A stretch of 64,000 nucleotides of DNA, from NCBI RefSeq assembly GCF_016793485.1, contig NZ_JAEULZ010000003.1, forward strand, positions 1 through 64,000, written 5' to 3'. Below, piece by piece: positions 28,433-38,526 of the stretch. A model generated the notes under the pieces. That model worked only from the letters and a program-made list of their open reading frames with translations. It was not told the origin of the DNA and did not search any database. Each line of letters begins with the position of its first letter. Within the stretch, counting starts at the first letter, position 1. The DNA comes from Mesorhizobium sp. (GTDB lineage: Bacteria > Pseudomonadota > Alphaproteobacteria > Rhizobiales > Rhizobiaceae). Position numbers and translations under genes: made by a program.

Positions 28433-28599
28433 CTGCCAGCGTTATGGGCGCATCGAAGGTGCGATACAAGAATTGACATTTTGGCGAAACGTCCCCACCC
28501 GGGCAAATCACCGGGCCAGATAACAGGGCCAAGGTAACAGGGTCGTGTGCGGGTGGCGGTTCGAAGCGGCCGAACCATATATGGGAAAAGGAGACGCCG

Positions 28600-28902
28600 A
28601 TGTCGATACAGGCAAGCATCGAAGAGAAACTCAAACGCGCCTTTTCGCCCGAAAGGCTCGTCGTGATAAACGAGAGTCATCTCCATGCGGGACACCACCA
28701 CGAGGAATCGGGCCATCATTCCGAGTTCGACGGAACGGGAGAGACGCATTTCCGCGTCAGGCTGGTCTCACCAAAATTTGCCGGCATGAGCCGCATCGAA
28801 CGCCACCGGGCAGTGAACGAACTGCTCGGCGACGAACTGAGGGGCGGCGTACATGCGCTGGCGATCGAGCCGGCAGCTCCAGGCGAACCAACACGCTGGT
28901 AG
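28600..28902 (+). CDS. BolA family protein
   Basis: A 100-aa BolA-like protein. The helix-turn core has VVINESHLHAGHHH, HFRVRLVSPKFAGMSRIERH and GVHALAIEPAAPGE. BolA proteins pair with monothiol glutaredoxins to bind [2Fe-2S] clusters, with the His residues as ligands. It is convergent with aroB and divergent from the J-domain gene. Confidence 0.93.
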   Translation: MSIQASIEEKLKRAFSPERLVVINESHLHAGHHHEESGHHSEFDGTGETHFRVRLVSPKFAGMSRIERHRAVNELLGDELRGGVHALAIEPAAPGEPTRW

Positions 28903-28905
28903 AGG

Positions 28906-30018
28906 TTAAGCCGGCAGGTTCTCCCGCAGGAACGACAGGACTTCGGACGACGGCACGTTCTTCGCGATGAAGGACTGGCCGATGCCGCGGGTCAGGATGA
29001 AGGTGAGTTCGCCTCGCGAAACCTTCTTGTCCTGCGCGATGTAGCCAAGCAGGCGCTCGGCGTCCGGCAGCGAGCCGGGAATATCGGACATCTTCATGGG
29101 AAGGCCGACGGCTTTCAGATGCGCCTCGACACGCAGCGCGTCGTCCATGCTGCAGAGGTTGAGGCGCGAAGAGAAGCGGTGCGCGAGCGCCATGCCGATG
29201 GCGACGCCTTCGCCATGGACGAGCCGCTGGCTGTCGTAACCTGTCGCAGCCTCGAGCGCGTGGCCGAAGGTGTGGCCGAGATTGAGGAGCGCGCGGTCGC
29301 CGGTCTCGAACTCGTCCCGTGCGACGACATCCGCCTTGGCGCGGCAGGATTCGGCAATAGCCTGGGTGCGGGCCGGGCCACCGGCGAAGACCTCGCGCCA
29401 GTTCGCCTCCAGCCACGCAAAGAAGTCCGGCCGGTCGATCAGGCCGTATTTGGCCACCTCGGCGTAGCCTGCCCGGAACTCGCGCTCGGGCAGCGTGTCG
29501 AGCACGTCAATATCGGCCAGGACCAGTTGCGGCTGATGGAACACGCCGACGAGATTCTTGCCATGCGCGCTGTTGATGCCGGTCTTGCCGCCGACCGAGG
29601 AATCCACCTGCGCCAGCAGAGAGGTCGGCATCTGCACGAACCGCATGCCGCGCCTGACGATGCCGGCCGCGAAACCGGCGAGATCGCCGATGACGCCGCC
29701 GCCGAGCGCGATCACCGCGTCGCCGCGCTCAAGGCGCGCAGCCAGAATGCCGTCCACCACCTTCTGGAGGGCGTCGAAACTCTTCGTCTTCTCGCCGGGC
29801 GGAAGCGTGATCACGGTCGATGCGACACCGGCCTTTTCGAGGCTCTCAACCAGCGGCGCCAGATGCGGGCGAGCAACGTTGTCGTCGGTGACGATGGCGA
29901 CGCGCACGCGCGGCAGTCGGCTGGCGATTTCCTCGCCCGCCCGTGCGATCAGGCCGGAACCGATCAGGATGTCATACGTCCGGTCGCCCAGGCGAACCGG
30001 TACTGTCTGGATGCTCAT
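28906..30018 (-). CDS. aroB: 3-dehydroquinate synthase
   Basis: A 370-aa NAD- and metal-dependent enzyme converting DAHP to 3-dehydroquinate, step two of the shikimate pathway. Visible motifs are [49 protein letters not shown] and the metal-binding [12 protein letters not shown]. It overlaps the aroK stop by four bases (ATGA), so the two are translationally coupled. Confidence 0.96.
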   Translation of the reverse strand: MSIQTVPVRLGDRTYDILIGSGLIARAGEEIASRLPRVRVAIVTDDNVARPHLAPLVESLEKAGVASTVITLPPGEKTKSFDALQKVVDGILAARLERGDAVIALGGGVIGDLAGFAAGIVRRGMRFVQMPTSLLAQVDSSVGGKTGINSAHGKNLVGVFHQPQLVLADIDVLDTLPEREFRAGYAEVAKYGLIDRPDFFAWLEANWREVFAGGPARTQAIAESCRAKADVVARDEFETGDRALLNLGHTFGHALEAATGYDSQRLVHGEGVAIGMALAHRFSSRLNLCSMDDALRVEAHLKAVGLPMKMSDIPGSLPDAERLLGYIAQDKKVSRGELTFILTRGIGQSFIAKNVPSSEVLSFLRENLPA

Positions 30019-30632
30019 GATATTTTCTCGCCGACTGTATCGCGCGATGACAGATGCTTGCCGAGCGCTTCCAGAACCTCGGCGGCGATTACTTCCTTGC
30101 GCTCCTCGCGGGTGGGCACGGTAAGGTCCGCCAGGGCATAGACCGGATAGCGCTCGTCCATCAGCTTTTCGAGCACGGCGCGCGGATTGGCGTTCTTCAG
30201 CAGCGGACGGTTCTGTTTCTTGGAAACGCGGTCGAACAATGTATTCAGATCGGCCTTCAGCCAGACGGACAGGCCGTGGTCCGCGATCGCTTCCCGTGTC
30301 TGGGAATTCATGTAGGCGCCGCCGCCGGTCGACAGCACCTGAGGCCCGTTTTCCAGCAACCGCAGGATGACTCGCTGCTCCAGCGCCCGGAACTCGGCCT
30401 CCCCGTAGCGTTCGAAAAGGTCGGGGATCGTCATGCGCGACACGCTCTCTATCTCGTGATCGCTGTCGATGAAGGGGATAGCAAGCGCAGTCGCAACCTT
30501 ACGCCCTATGGCCGTCTTTCCGGCTCCCATGAGACCGACAAAGACGATGGAACGCCCGCCGAGCTTGCCGAGCAGGCCCGCAGCGTCATCGATAGCCAGA
30601 GCCGTCGTCGCAATCATGCCGCGTTTCGACAT
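30015..30632 (-). CDS. aroK: Shikimate kinase
   Basis: A 205-aa P-loop kinase that phosphorylates shikimate at the 3-hydroxyl. Walker A is [12 protein letters not shown], the DSDHEIE segment binds Mg and shikimate, and STGGGAYM is the conserved Gly-rich shikimate-binding loop. The ATG at 30632 is preferred; alternatives at 30671 and 30617 only change the unconserved N-terminal tail. It forms an operon with aroB. Confidence 0.93.
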   Translation of the reverse strand: MSKRGMIATTALAIDDAAGLLGKLGGRSIVFVGLMGAGKTAIGRKVATALAIPFIDSDHEIESVSRMTIPDLFERYGEAEFRALEQRVILRLLENGPQVLSTGGGAYMNSQTREAIADHGLSVWLKADLNTLFDRVSKKQNRPLLKNANPRAVLEKLMDERYPVYALADLTVPTREERKEVIAAEVLEALGKHLSSRDTVGEKIS

Positions 30633-30763
30633 CAAAAGCCGGGTTGCGTCAAGGTTGCGGGCTCCAGGCAATTGCGCCGAATGGTCCTATCGCCCTTGTG
30701 TTGGCAGGATTCGCGCCGCATAAGGGCGCGGGACGAAAACAGGTGCGGGCGAGTCGGGGATAG

Positions 30764-30916
30764 ATGCCGACCCTATTCAGGTTTGTCATAACACTTTGCA
30801 TTCTGGCGGCACTTGGATATGGCGCGATGCTCGCGCTGGTCATTCTCGTCGAACCCCGGACGGCCGAGATGAGCGAGCGGATCCCGCCTGACCGGATGAA
30901 TATCCAGAAACAATGA
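30764..30916 (+). CDS. Small membrane protein coupled to xerD
   Basis: A 50-aa open frame with one transmembrane helix ([20 protein letters not shown]) and a polar C-terminus ending [12 protein letters not shown]. Its stop overlaps the xerD start (ATGA). The hydrophobic N-terminus, the tight coupling and the similar small ORF I recall in front of xerD in other Rhizobiales support a real gene. It is divergent from aroK. Function is unknown. Confidence 0.65.
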   Translation: MPTLFRFVITLCILAALGYGAMLALVILVEPRTAEMSERIPPDRMNIQKQ

Positions 30917-31830
30917 GCGGCGCGGCGCGCATCGAAGCCTTCCTGGAAATGATGGGTGTCGAGCGAGGCGCCTCCGACAATACGCTGGCGGGCTATCGCC
31001 GCGACCTCGAAGATGCTTCCGAAGCGATGAAGGGCGGGCTCGCCAATGCGGGCACGAACGAGATACGCGCATACCTCGGAGGTCTGGCGTCACGTGGGTA
31101 CGCGGCTTCCTCCCAAGCGCGAAAATTGTCCTCGCTGCGACAGTTCTATAAATTTCTTTACGCCGAGAACCTGAGGGCCGACGACCCCACCGGCCCCTTG
31201 GACAGCCCGAAGAGAGACCGCTCGCTGCCCAAGACAATGTCGGAGGCTGAGACTGGACGACTCCTGGACAGGGCCTCGCTGGAGACGAAGGAGCCGGAGG
31301 GCGATCTCTTCGCCGTAAAGCGCATGCACGCGCTGGTGGAGGTTCTCTACGCAACCGGCCTGCGCGTTTCCGAACTGGTCAGCCTGCCCGTAACGGTGGC
31401 CCTGCGTGACGACCGCTTTTTCGTCGTCCGCGGCAAGGGCAACAAGGAACGCATGGTGCCGCTGTCGCCCAAGGCGCGCGAGGCCATGCGCAACTGGCTT
31501 GCCGCGCGCAACGAGAATGAGGCATTGGCCAAGAGTCCCTTTCTGTTCCCCTCGGGCTCCGAGAGCGGGTATTTGCCGCGGCAGGTTTTTGCCCGTGACC
31601 TGAAGGGACTGGCGGCGCGCGCCGGGATTTCCGCCGCAAAAGTCTCGCCGCACGTGCTCCGGCACGCGTTTGCCAGCCATTTGCTGCAGAACGGCGCGGA
31701 TCTGCGGGCCGTCCAGCAACTGCTTGGCCATGCCGATATTTCGACCACGCAGATCTACACGCATGTGCTGGAGGAAAGGCTGGTCCGGCTAGTCAATGAC
31801 CACCATCCGCTTGCCGACCCGCCGTCGTGA
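30913..31830 (+). CDS. xerD: Site-specific tyrosine recombinase XerD
   Basis: A 305-aa tyrosine recombinase that resolves chromosome dimers at dif with XerC. The N-terminal SAM-like domain holds [13 protein letters not shown], and the catalytic residues are Arg in [12 protein letters not shown], the [12 protein letters not shown] box, His in [16 protein letters not shown] and the Tyr in the same stretch. Core location and length fit XerD rather than a phage integrase. Confidence 0.92.
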   Translation: MSGAARIEAFLEMMGVERGASDNTLAGYRRDLEDASEAMKGGLANAGTNEIRAYLGGLASRGYAASSQARKLSSLRQFYKFLYAENLRADDPTGPLDSPKRDRSLPKTMSEAETGRLLDRASLETKEPEGDLFAVKRMHALVEVLYATGLRVSELVSLPVTVALRDDRFFVVRGKGNKERMVPLSPKAREAMRNWLAARNENEALAKSPFLFPSGSESGYLPRQVFARDLKGLAARAGISAAKVSPHVLRHAFASHLLQNGADLRAVQQLLGHADISTTQIYTHVLEERLVRLVNDHHPLADPPS

Positions 31831-31919
31831 GGTTATGTGAGGCTTGATTTCACGGCCCGGAACCCCGATCTGGACGGTTTCGCGCGATTTCTGCTCCGGT
31901 GCATCGGTCCGCTTAAGCA

Positions 31920-32870
31920 ATGTATAATTATCTCGATTTCGAAAAGCCCGTTCAGGACCTTGAGGGAAAAATCCTCGAGCTGAAGAAGCTCTCCGAAAGC
32001 GGCGAGGCCGTCGATGTGGCGGACGAGATCGCGCGGCTTGAGAAGCGTTCGACGGACGCTCTGCGTGAGGTCTACCGGTCGCTGACCCCATGGCAGAAGG
32101 TGCAGGTGGCGCGCCACCCCGACCGCCCGCATTTCCTGGACTATGCGAGGGGTCTCTTCACCGACTTCACGCCGCTAGCCGGCGACCGCAAATTCGGCGA
32201 GGACGCCGCGATCCTGGGCGGATTTGCCCGTTTCCGGGGCCAGCCGGTCGCCCTAATCGGCCAGGAGAAGGGTTCCGACACGAAAAGCCGCCTGAAGCAC
32301 AATTTCGGCTCGGTGCGGCCGGAAGGCTACCGCAAGGCGGTTCGCATCATGGAGCTTGCCGATCGCTTCAAGCTCCCGATGATTACGCTCGTCGATACCG
32401 CGGGGGCCTATCCCGGCATCGGCGCTGAAGAGCGCGGTCAGGCCGAGGCGATCGCGCGGTCAACGTCCGCCTGTCTTGCGCTGAAAAGCCCATCCATCTC
32501 CATCGTCATTGGCGAAGGAGGGTCGGGCGGGGCGATCGCGATCGCGACGGCCAACCGGGTCTACATGCTTGAACACGCGATTTATTCCGTGATCTCGCCG
32601 GAAGGCGCGGCATCGATCCTGTGGCGCGACACCACGCGCTCCAAGGAAGCGGCGACCAACATGAAGATCACCGCGCATGACCTGCTCGACCTCAAGATCA
32701 TCGACGCAATCATCCCGGAGCCGGTCGGGGGCGCGCACCGCGCGCCCGATACCGTGATAAGCGCAACCGGCGACCTGATCGCGAAAACACTTGCTGAGTT
32801 TGCGCAATCCAACGCCGATTTCCGCGAGCATCGGCGCGAAAAATACCTTTCCATGGGTCGATCGCTATAG
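31920..32870 (+). CDS. accA: Acetyl-CoA carboxylase carboxyltransferase subunit alpha
   Basis: A 316-aa subunit that, with AccD, transfers the carboxyl group from biotin to acetyl-CoA, making malonyl-CoA for fatty acid synthesis. Family signatures are YLDFEKPVQDLEGKI, DRPHFLDYA, RIMELADRFKLPMITLVDT with AGAYPGIGAEERGQ, GEGGSGGAIAI and YSVISPEGAASILWRD. It is full length. Confidence 0.97.
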   Translation: MYNYLDFEKPVQDLEGKILELKKLSESGEAVDVADEIARLEKRSTDALREVYRSLTPWQKVQVARHPDRPHFLDYARGLFTDFTPLAGDRKFGEDAAILGGFARFRGQPVALIGQEKGSDTKSRLKHNFGSVRPEGYRKAVRIMELADRFKLPMITLVDTAGAYPGIGAEERGQAEAIARSTSACLALKSPSISIVIGEGGSGGAIAIATANRVYMLEHAIYSVISPEGAASILWRDTTRSKEAATNMKITAHDLLDLKIIDAIIPEPVGGAHRAPDTVISATGDLIAKTLAEFAQSNADFREHRREKYLSMGRSL

Positions 32871-33072
32871 GAACAGGTGGGATTGTGGCGCGAAGACAGC
32901 ATTTTGCCACAAAATTGCCGAAGCCTGCCTGTCGATTGTGCCCGGGGACTGGGACAGCCGTTAATTTCTACGGTAATCAGTTTTCAAGCTAACCGGCCTA
33001 GGCCTCCAGCTTTGCGGGGTTGCCGGTGGTTCTAGAAGACATGCACGTCGGCCAGAGACGACATAGAGACAG

Positions 33073-34371
33073 ATGATAACGAATTTGCTCAGAGCCGGAC
33101 TTGTGACCGCGGCTGTTGCGCTGGCCGGATGCAACGCATCCGACATCGAGCAGGTCACCACTGTCGGAACCGTCAAGGCCGAAAAACAGCTTTCTGCCAA
33201 GCGAGTGGCCGAACTGCAGAAAAAGGGCATGACTCGCACGTCTCCGATCATAGCGCGCATCTTCAAGGAAGAGGCCAAGCTGGAGATCTGGAAGCAGAAG
33301 ACGAATGGACGCTACGACATCGTGGCAAGCTACAACATCTGCAAGATGTCCGGGAAGCTCGGCCCCAAGTTCATCGAAGGCGATCGCCAGGCTCCTGAAG
33401 GTTTCTACACGGTTCGCCCGTCGCAGATGAACCCCAACTCCAGCTATCACCTCGCCTTCAACATCGGTTATCCCAACGCCTACGATCGCGCCAACGGCCG
33501 CGGCGGGACGAATCTCATGGTTCATGGGGGTTGCTCGTCCTCGGGATGCTTCGCGGTGAGCGACCAGGAAATCGAGGAAATCTATGCTTTCGGCCGCGAA
33601 GCCTTCCGCGGCGGGCAGACGGAGTTCCAGGTCCAGTCCTTCCCCTTCCGCATGACCGCCGCCAACATGGCACGCTATCGCAATGACCCGAACTTCGAAT
33701 TCTGGACGATGCTCAAGGAAGGGTATGACCAGTTCGAGCTGACCAAGGTGCCGCCCAAAGTCGACGTGTGTGAAAAGCGCTACGTCTTCAACCGCATACC
33801 GGAAGGGACGGCGACGTTCAGCCCGACCGGCGCATGCCCGCCCTCGGCCCAGCCCAACACGTTGACGACCGCCTACCAGTCGTACGCGAAGAACTATGAC
33901 GCAGCCTTCGCCGTCGCCGCCAAGAAAGGCGACAAGGTCCCGCCGAAGCCATCCATTGCCGGGCTGAACGAGGCGAACATCGTCTCGGACTGGACAAAGA
34001 AGCGGGCGCGCGGCGAGCGGATTTCGATCGAGCCTCCGTCGATGAATGCCGACGGGACCGTCACACAGACGTCCAGAATGGGACGCATCGATTCACCTGC
34101 CGGGCGCAAACAGGCTGCGCTCGACGCCGCAGCTGCGAAAAAGGCGCAGGATGAGGCCGACAAGGCCGCAGTCGAACTGGCCAAGGCCGAAGAGAAAAAG
34201 CGGCTTGCCGAAGAGACGCAGGCTGCCGAGGCGGCCGCCAAGGTCGCTGAAACGACCGCGACGACTGGCGAACAGGTCGTGGAACCGGCATCCGCCGATG
34301 CGACGCCAGCTGAGGGGTCAGGCTTCCTGAGCGGCGCCCGCAAGCGCATCGTCAACATATTCGGTAGCTGA
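33073..34371 (+). CDS. L,D-transpeptidase family lipoprotein (YafK-like)
   Basis: A 432-aa probable lipoprotein. The signal peptide ends in the lipobox LAGC (Cys20), and a YkuD domain follows with the active-site stretch MVHGGCSSSGCFAVSD (around residues 155-170) and YPNAYDRANGR upstream. The C-terminal 130 residues are Ala/Lys/Glu-rich and may reach the peptidoglycan. A role in peptidoglycan cross-link or lipoprotein attachment is expected; YafK-type relatives can also be amidases. Confidence 0.88.
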   Translation: MITNLLRAGLVTAAVALAGCNASDIEQVTTVGTVKAEKQLSAKRVAELQKKGMTRTSPIIARIFKEEAKLEIWKQKTNGRYDIVASYNICKMSGKLGPKFIEGDRQAPEGFYTVRPSQMNPNSSYHLAFNIGYPNAYDRANGRGGTNLMVHGGCSSSGCFAVSDQEIEEIYAFGREAFRGGQTEFQVQSFPFRMTAANMARYRNDPNFEFWTMLKEGYDQFELTKVPPKVDVCEKRYVFNRIPEGTATFSPTGACPPSAQPNTLTTAYQSYAKNYDAAFAVAAKKGDKVPPKPSIAGLNEANIVSDWTKKRARGERISIEPPSMNADGTVTQTSRMGRIDSPAGRKQAALDAAAAKKAQDEADKAAVELAKAEEKKRLAEETQAAEAAAKVAETTATTGEQVVEPASADATPAEGSGFLSGARKRIVNIFGS

Positions 34372-34376
34372 TTGTC

Positions 34377-34610
34377 TTGACCGACATCTATGACCTGAGG
34401 GGGCTGAAATGCCCCCTGCCCGTGTTGCGGGCCAAGAAACGGCTTGCCGCCATGCCGGCTGGAAGCAGGCTCTGGCTGGAAACAACAGATCCGCTGGCCA
34501 GCATCGACATTCCGGCCTTTTGCGCCGAGGAAGGGCATGGCCTGATCACGCAGGAGCAAACCGGGGACGGACACCGGTTTCTGGTCGAGCGCGCCACGCG
34601 ATCGGCCTGA
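34377..34610 (+). CDS. TusA family sulfurtransferase
   Basis: A 77-aa single-domain protein. The signature LRGLKCPLPVLRAKKRLAAM contains the persulfide-carrying Cys, followed by LWLETTDPLASIDIPAFC. A TTG start at 34377 is used; no ATG gives the conserved N-terminus. It begins 5 bp after the L,D-transpeptidase gene. It is likely to relay sulfur to tRNA thiolation or cofactor synthesis. Confidence 0.88.
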   Translation: MTDIYDLRGLKCPLPVLRAKKRLAAMPAGSRLWLETTDPLASIDIPAFCAEEGHGLITQEQTGDGHRFLVERATRSA

Positions 34611-34710
34611 CCATTTTTTTACTGAACTGCGGAACCTTTCCCGGCCACGCAAGTTTTTAAAGCGACGGCGGACTGTCCCCCGACCCCCCATCCGGTCTGT
34701 CGTCCAAATT

Positions 34711-34736
34711 AAAGCCGGCCGAGAGGCCGGCTTTTC
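34711..34736. terminator. Bidirectional intrinsic terminator
   Basis: AAAGCCGGCC-GAGA-GGCCGGCTTTT is a perfect stem of ten pairs with T-rich tails on both strands. It sits between the convergent tusA-like and CobW-like genes. Confidence 0.9.
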
Positions 34737-34747
34737 CTTTCCCGCTC

Positions 34748-35866
34748 TCAGGGGCCGCTCTGACGCATGCCGACAATCGCAAGCGGATTGTTTTGCATGG
34801 CGTGCCTGTCGGGCGTATCGACTCCCGGCGTATTGGTAACGGCCGCAAACAGACGCGTGACGTAGTCTTCCGGCATGTCGAGGGTGATGAGGACCAGCCT
34901 AGTCCCGCGCGTTGCGTCCGGCCAGAATGGCAGGCGCGCCGGCGGATGCAGCAACCGCTGGACGCCATGAATGACGAGCGGCAGCGACGGGTCATCGGCA
35001 AGTTCGACGATGCCCTTCATGCGAAGCAGCTTCTCGCCGTGCGTCGAACGGAGGAGGTCAAGAAAGGTTTCGATTGCCGAAAACGGGACCGGCCGGTCGT
35101 GTACGAGGGAAAACGTGCGGACACGGGAATCGTGCCGATGCTCGTGATCGTGATGATGGCCGTGTTCGTGCCCGTGATGCAGGCGAGCGTGATCGGCTTC
35201 CTCACCAAGCCAGCGGCGGACATCCGCCGTCTTGGTCTCCGGGTTGTAGAGGCCGCATTCGAAGAGAGTCGCGTAGCCCGCCTGGGTCGTCTGGAGATCA
35301 ATGACCGGCGCCGAGGGATTTATCGCTTCCAGCCGTTCCGTCAGGGCCGCCAGAGTTTCCCGATCGCTGACCAGATCGGTCTTGGAGACGACGATGCGAT
35401 CCGCCACGGCGACCTGCCTGACGGCTTCGACGTGGTTGTCGAGCGTCGAGCTGCCGTTTACGGCGTCGACCAGCGTGATCACGCCGTCGAGTCTGTAGGC
35501 ATGCACCAGCGCCGGGTGCCCCATGATCGACTGCAATACGGGCGATGGGTCGGCCAGTCCGGTCGTTTCAACGATGACGCGTTTCAGCGTTCCGATCCGC
35601 CCGGTCTGCAGCCGGTCGACGAGGTCAGCCAGCGTATCGACCAGTTCTCCGCGCACCGTGCAGCACAGGCAGCCGTCTGCTAGCTGGATGATGCCGTCCG
35701 AAGAACTCTCCACCAGCAGGTGGTCGATGGCGACATCGCCGAACTCGTTGATGATGACGGCGGTGTCGGCGAGCGCCGGATCCTTGAGCAGCCGGTTCAG
35801 AAGAGTGGTCTTTCCGGCGCCCAGGAACCCGGTCAGCACCGAGACCGGGATCGGAGCCAGGATCAT
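34748..35866 (-). CDS. CobW/COG0523 family GTP-binding metallochaperone
   Basis: A 372-aa G3E GTPase. The P-loop is GFLGAGKTTLLNRLL (residues 13-27), the metal motif is GCLCCT with Cys66, Cys68 and Cys69, and the base-recognition motif is VSKTDLV. A His-rich loop near residues 230-255 (HHGHEHGHHHDHEHRHD) indicates zinc or another divalent metal. Family members deliver metals to target enzymes. It may be unrelated to cobalamin despite the name. Its start overlaps the end of the D,D-carboxypeptidase gene. Confidence 0.9.
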   Translation of the reverse strand: MILAPIPVSVLTGFLGAGKTTLLNRLLKDPALADTAVIINEFGDVAIDHLLVESSSDGIIQLADGCLCCTVRGELVDTLADLVDRLQTGRIGTLKRVIVETTGLADPSPVLQSIMGHPALVHAYRLDGVITLVDAVNGSSTLDNHVEAVRQVAVADRIVVSKTDLVSDRETLAALTERLEAINPSAPVIDLQTTQAGYATLFECGLYNPETKTADVRRWLGEEADHARLHHGHEHGHHHDHEHRHDSRVRTFSLVHDRPVPFSAIETFLDLLRSTHGEKLLRMKGIVELADDPSLPLVIHGVQRLLHPPARLPFWPDATRGTRLVLITLDMPEDYVTRLFAAVTNTPGVDTPDRHAMQNNPLAIVGMRQSGP

Positions 35867-37125
35867 TGCTCGACGGTTGTTTCGCCCGACATGGCCGCGT
35901 CGTCGCCAAGCGCCGCCGAATCGCCGATCTCGGAGGGGTTCGCTCCTTCCGGGACCGGCATGTCCGGACGCCAGGTCGGCAGCGGGATATTCGGGTCGTA
36001 CCCGGCCGCGACCGCGGCCTGCTTCTTCATTTCCTCCGCCGCCTTGGCGGCCTTTTCCACGGCGTCACGGGCGAGCAGCGCCGCGATGACAGGGGTGGCC
36101 GGCCCGGTGGCCGTTCCAATGCTGACGGGCACGAGATCGCGCGGGCTCTCGCGTTCAACGAGATAGGACGCCGGCTCGGGCAGGCCCTCCTTCTTGCGCT
36201 GAGCCGCGATCTCACGCTCCTGCTTGCGCAGCGCATCGCTGCCAGCCTTTGTGCACAGCGTATCGCGCATGTTGGTCGCTTTTTCGGGGTCAGAGCCCAA
36301 CGGCTTCATCGCCGCAAGCGTCAGGCCACCGGCTGTCGGCTGCGAAAACCCTTTGGCAAGCATGCCGGCAGCCTGCTCGTTTCGAGATTTGACCGACGTC
36401 GCGCCAATGACAACGGCTACCAAGGTGCGCCCTTCGCGCGTGGCGGACGCCACGAGATTGTAGCCGGCCGGGCAGGTGTAGCCGGTCTTCATTCCATCGG
36501 CGCCTTCAAAGCGGCCGATCAAATTGTTGTGGTTGGGGATCACCTGCTTTCCGAACGACAGGCCCTCAATCGAGAAGTAGGCCGCATACTGCGGAAACTC
36601 ATCGCGAAGTGCGGTCGTCAGCAGGCCGAGATCGCGCGCGGTCGTGTATTGCTGGTCATTGTGCAGGCCGTGCGCGTTCACCCAATTCGAACCCGACATC
36701 CCCAGGCGTTTCGATTCTGCATTCATCCGCTCGGCGAACGCTTCTTGCGACCCGGCGACACTCTCGCCGATCGAAGTCGCTATATCGTTGGCCGACTTCA
36801 CCATGATGATCTTGATCGCGTCGTCCAGCGTGAGGACCGTGCCGACAGGAAAGCCCATCTTGCTCGGCGGTTCTTTGACCGCATTCTCGGACACGCGGAC
36901 AGGCGACTGCAGCGTCATCTCGCCGACTTTGACCGCGCGGAACGCCACATAAGCCGTCATCAGCTTGGTCAGCGAAGCCGGATACCAGCGCGCAAACGGA
37001 TCCTCGCTCTCGATGACCTGGCCGGTCTTCGCATCAAAGAGCAGCGCCGGCCCGGCGCTTGTGGCACCGACTGTTGCCGCGACAACCGCCAGTGTCGCCA
37101 TACCAAGGGAAAGCATGCGCCGCAT
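35863..37125 (-). CDS. D-alanyl-D-alanine carboxypeptidase (PBP5/6-like)
   Basis: A 420-aa exported penicillin-binding protein trimming terminal D-Ala from peptidoglycan stem peptides. A signal peptide covers residues 1-24. The three active-site motifs are SLTK in YPASLTKLMTA, SAN in VKSANDIAT, and KTG in GADGMKTGYTC. The C-terminal 150 residues are Ala/Pro-rich with a charged helix and differ from the usual PBP5 membrane anchor. Confidence 0.92.
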   Translation of the reverse strand: MRRMLSLGMATLAVVAATVGATSAGPALLFDAKTGQVIESEDPFARWYPASLTKLMTAYVAFRAVKVGEMTLQSPVRVSENAVKEPPSKMGFPVGTVLTLDDAIKIIMVKSANDIATSIGESVAGSQEAFAERMNAESKRLGMSGSNWVNAHGLHNDQQYTTARDLGLLTTALRDEFPQYAAYFSIEGLSFGKQVIPNHNNLIGRFEGADGMKTGYTCPAGYNLVASATREGRTLVAVVIGATSVKSRNEQAAGMLAKGFSQPTAGGLTLAAMKPLGSDPEKATNMRDTLCTKAGSDALRKQEREIAAQRKKEGLPEPASYLVERESPRDLVPVSIGTATGPATPVIAALLARDAVEKAAKAAEEMKKQAAVAAGYDPNIPLPTWRPDMPVPEGANPSEIGDSAALGDDAAMSGETTVEQ

Positions 37126-37309
37126 CGATTCTACCCGCTTCTGGCCGCAATATCCCGTCGGACCACGGCACCCTGAATTGCATGGAAATCATGGAGCCGC
37201 TTCATCGACAGCTGCCCATGATTCCGTGCTATCTAGCCTATATGACCTCAAGATGGCAAAAAGCCTGTCGACGGGCAACCACCCGTTCGCCGAGCAGACA
37301 GGAAATGCA

Positions 37310-38473
37310 ATGCCGATACTGAACCGCGCCGCCGAGATGCAGGAAGAGATAACCGCCTGGCGACGGCATCTGCACAAGGAGCCGGAAATCGGCTTCGAGG
37401 TACAGAAGACGGCGGCTTTCGTCGCGCAAAAGCTCAAGGATTTCGGGTGCGACGAAGTGGCGACCGGCATCGGGCGGACAGGCGTGGTTGGCGTCATCGC
37501 GGGCCGGTTGGGAAGCGGACCGGCGATCGGACTGCGCGCCGACATGGACGCGCTGCCGATCCTGGAAACCAGCGGCGTTCCCCACGCGTCGACCATCGCC
37601 GGCAAGGCGCATGCGTGCGGTCATGACGGTCACACGTCCATGCTGCTCGGCGCCGCGAAGTATCTCGCGGAAACACGAAATTTCGCCGGCACGGTTGCGG
37701 TCATCTTCCAGCCGGCAGAGGAAGGCGGCGGCGGCGGTCGCGAAATGGTGCGCGACGGCCTCATGGAGCGTTTCGGCATCGGCCGCGTCTTCGGCATGCA
37801 CAACCTGCCCGGCCTGCCTGTCGGCCGTTTCGCCGTCGCGCCCGGCCCCATCATGGCGGCGACAGCGGAATTCGACATTCGTGTCCGCGGCAAGGGAAGC
37901 CACGCCGCCATGCCGCACAAGGGCATCGACCCGGTCGTGGTAGCGAGCCAGATCGTCCTGGCCTTCCAGACGATCGCCGCACGCACCATGGATCCCATCG
38001 ATTCGGTCGTCATTTCGGTGACGAAGATTACGGGAGGTGACGCCTACAACGTGATTCCCGAGCATGTCGATCTGGCGGGAACCGTTCGTGCCCTGAAGAT
38101 GGATGCGATGACTCTCTCCGAAGAACGCATGCGCACGATCTGCTCCGGCATCGCCCAGGCGAACGGGGCGGAAATCGACTTCCGCTTCAAGGCCAACTAT
38201 CCCGTGACGAACAACAATCCGGAACAGGCGGCCTTCGCGGGCGCAGTCGCCGCCGCTGTTTCGGGCGAGGCCGCCATAGACCGCAATGCACCGCCGTTGA
38301 TGGCCGGCGAGGATTTTTCGTACATGCTGAACGCGCGTCCCGGCGCATTCATCTTCATCGGCAACGGCGACACGCCGAACCTTCATCACCCGGCCTACGA
38401 CTTCAACGACGAGGTGACGCCCTACGGCGTGAGCTACTGGGTCAAGGTGGCCGAGACCGCCCTCGCCCCGTGA
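37310..38473 (+). CDS. M20 family amidohydrolase
   Basis: A 387-aa zinc peptidase-fold enzyme of the hippurate hydrolase/IAA-amino acid hydrolase type. Motifs are RRHLHKEPEIGFE, GLRADMDALPI, the metal-binding HACGHDGHTSMLLGAA, FQPAEEGGGGG and the late MAGEDFSYML. The ATG at 37310 follows a CAGGAAATG site and gives the conserved N-terminus; the longer frame reads through the dacC promoter. N-acyl amino acid hydrolysis is likely; the substrate is unknown. It is the last host gene before the element. Confidence 0.9.
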   Translation: MPILNRAAEMQEEITAWRRHLHKEPEIGFEVQKTAAFVAQKLKDFGCDEVATGIGRTGVVGVIAGRLGSGPAIGLRADMDALPILETSGVPHASTIAGKAHACGHDGHTSMLLGAAKYLAETRNFAGTVAVIFQPAEEGGGGGREMVRDGLMERFGIGRVFGMHNLPGLPVGRFAVAPGPIMAATAEFDIRVRGKGSHAAMPHKGIDPVVVASQIVLAFQTIAARTMDPIDSVVISVTKITGGDAYNVIPEHVDLAGTVRALKMDAMTLSEERMRTICSGIAQANGAEIDFRFKANYPVTNNNPEQAAFAGAVAAAVSGEAAIDRNAPPLMAGEDFSYMLNARPGAFIFIGNGDTPNLHHPAYDFNDEVTPYGVSYWVKVAETALAP

Positions 38474-38486
38474 CGCCGAAAGGCGG

Positions 38487-38515
38487 TTGGCGAAACGGGA
38501 GGAAACCGCTATGTG
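38487..38515 (+). promoter_or_regulatory. Original tRNA-Arg promoter, now driving a truncated tRNA
   Basis: TTGGCG, a 17-bp spacer and TATGTG lie 11 bp before the tRNA 5' end. After integration this copy points into the element and opposite to the integrase gene. A T6 run at 38604-38609 follows about 40 bp beyond the tRNA half and might end the transcript. Confidence 0.5.
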
Positions 38516-38526
38516 TGCTCGCGGCT

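Noticed and set aside
32882-32913. TTGTGGC/GCCACAA dyad after accA as a terminator
   Set aside because: The arms are seven bases with a 17-nt loop and no T tract on the plus strand, so termination is not supported.
35866-37176. 436-aa plus-strand frame over the D,D-carboxypeptidase gene
   Set aside because: It is Arg/His-rich, lacks any domain and lies fully opposite a gene with all three penicillin-binding motifs.
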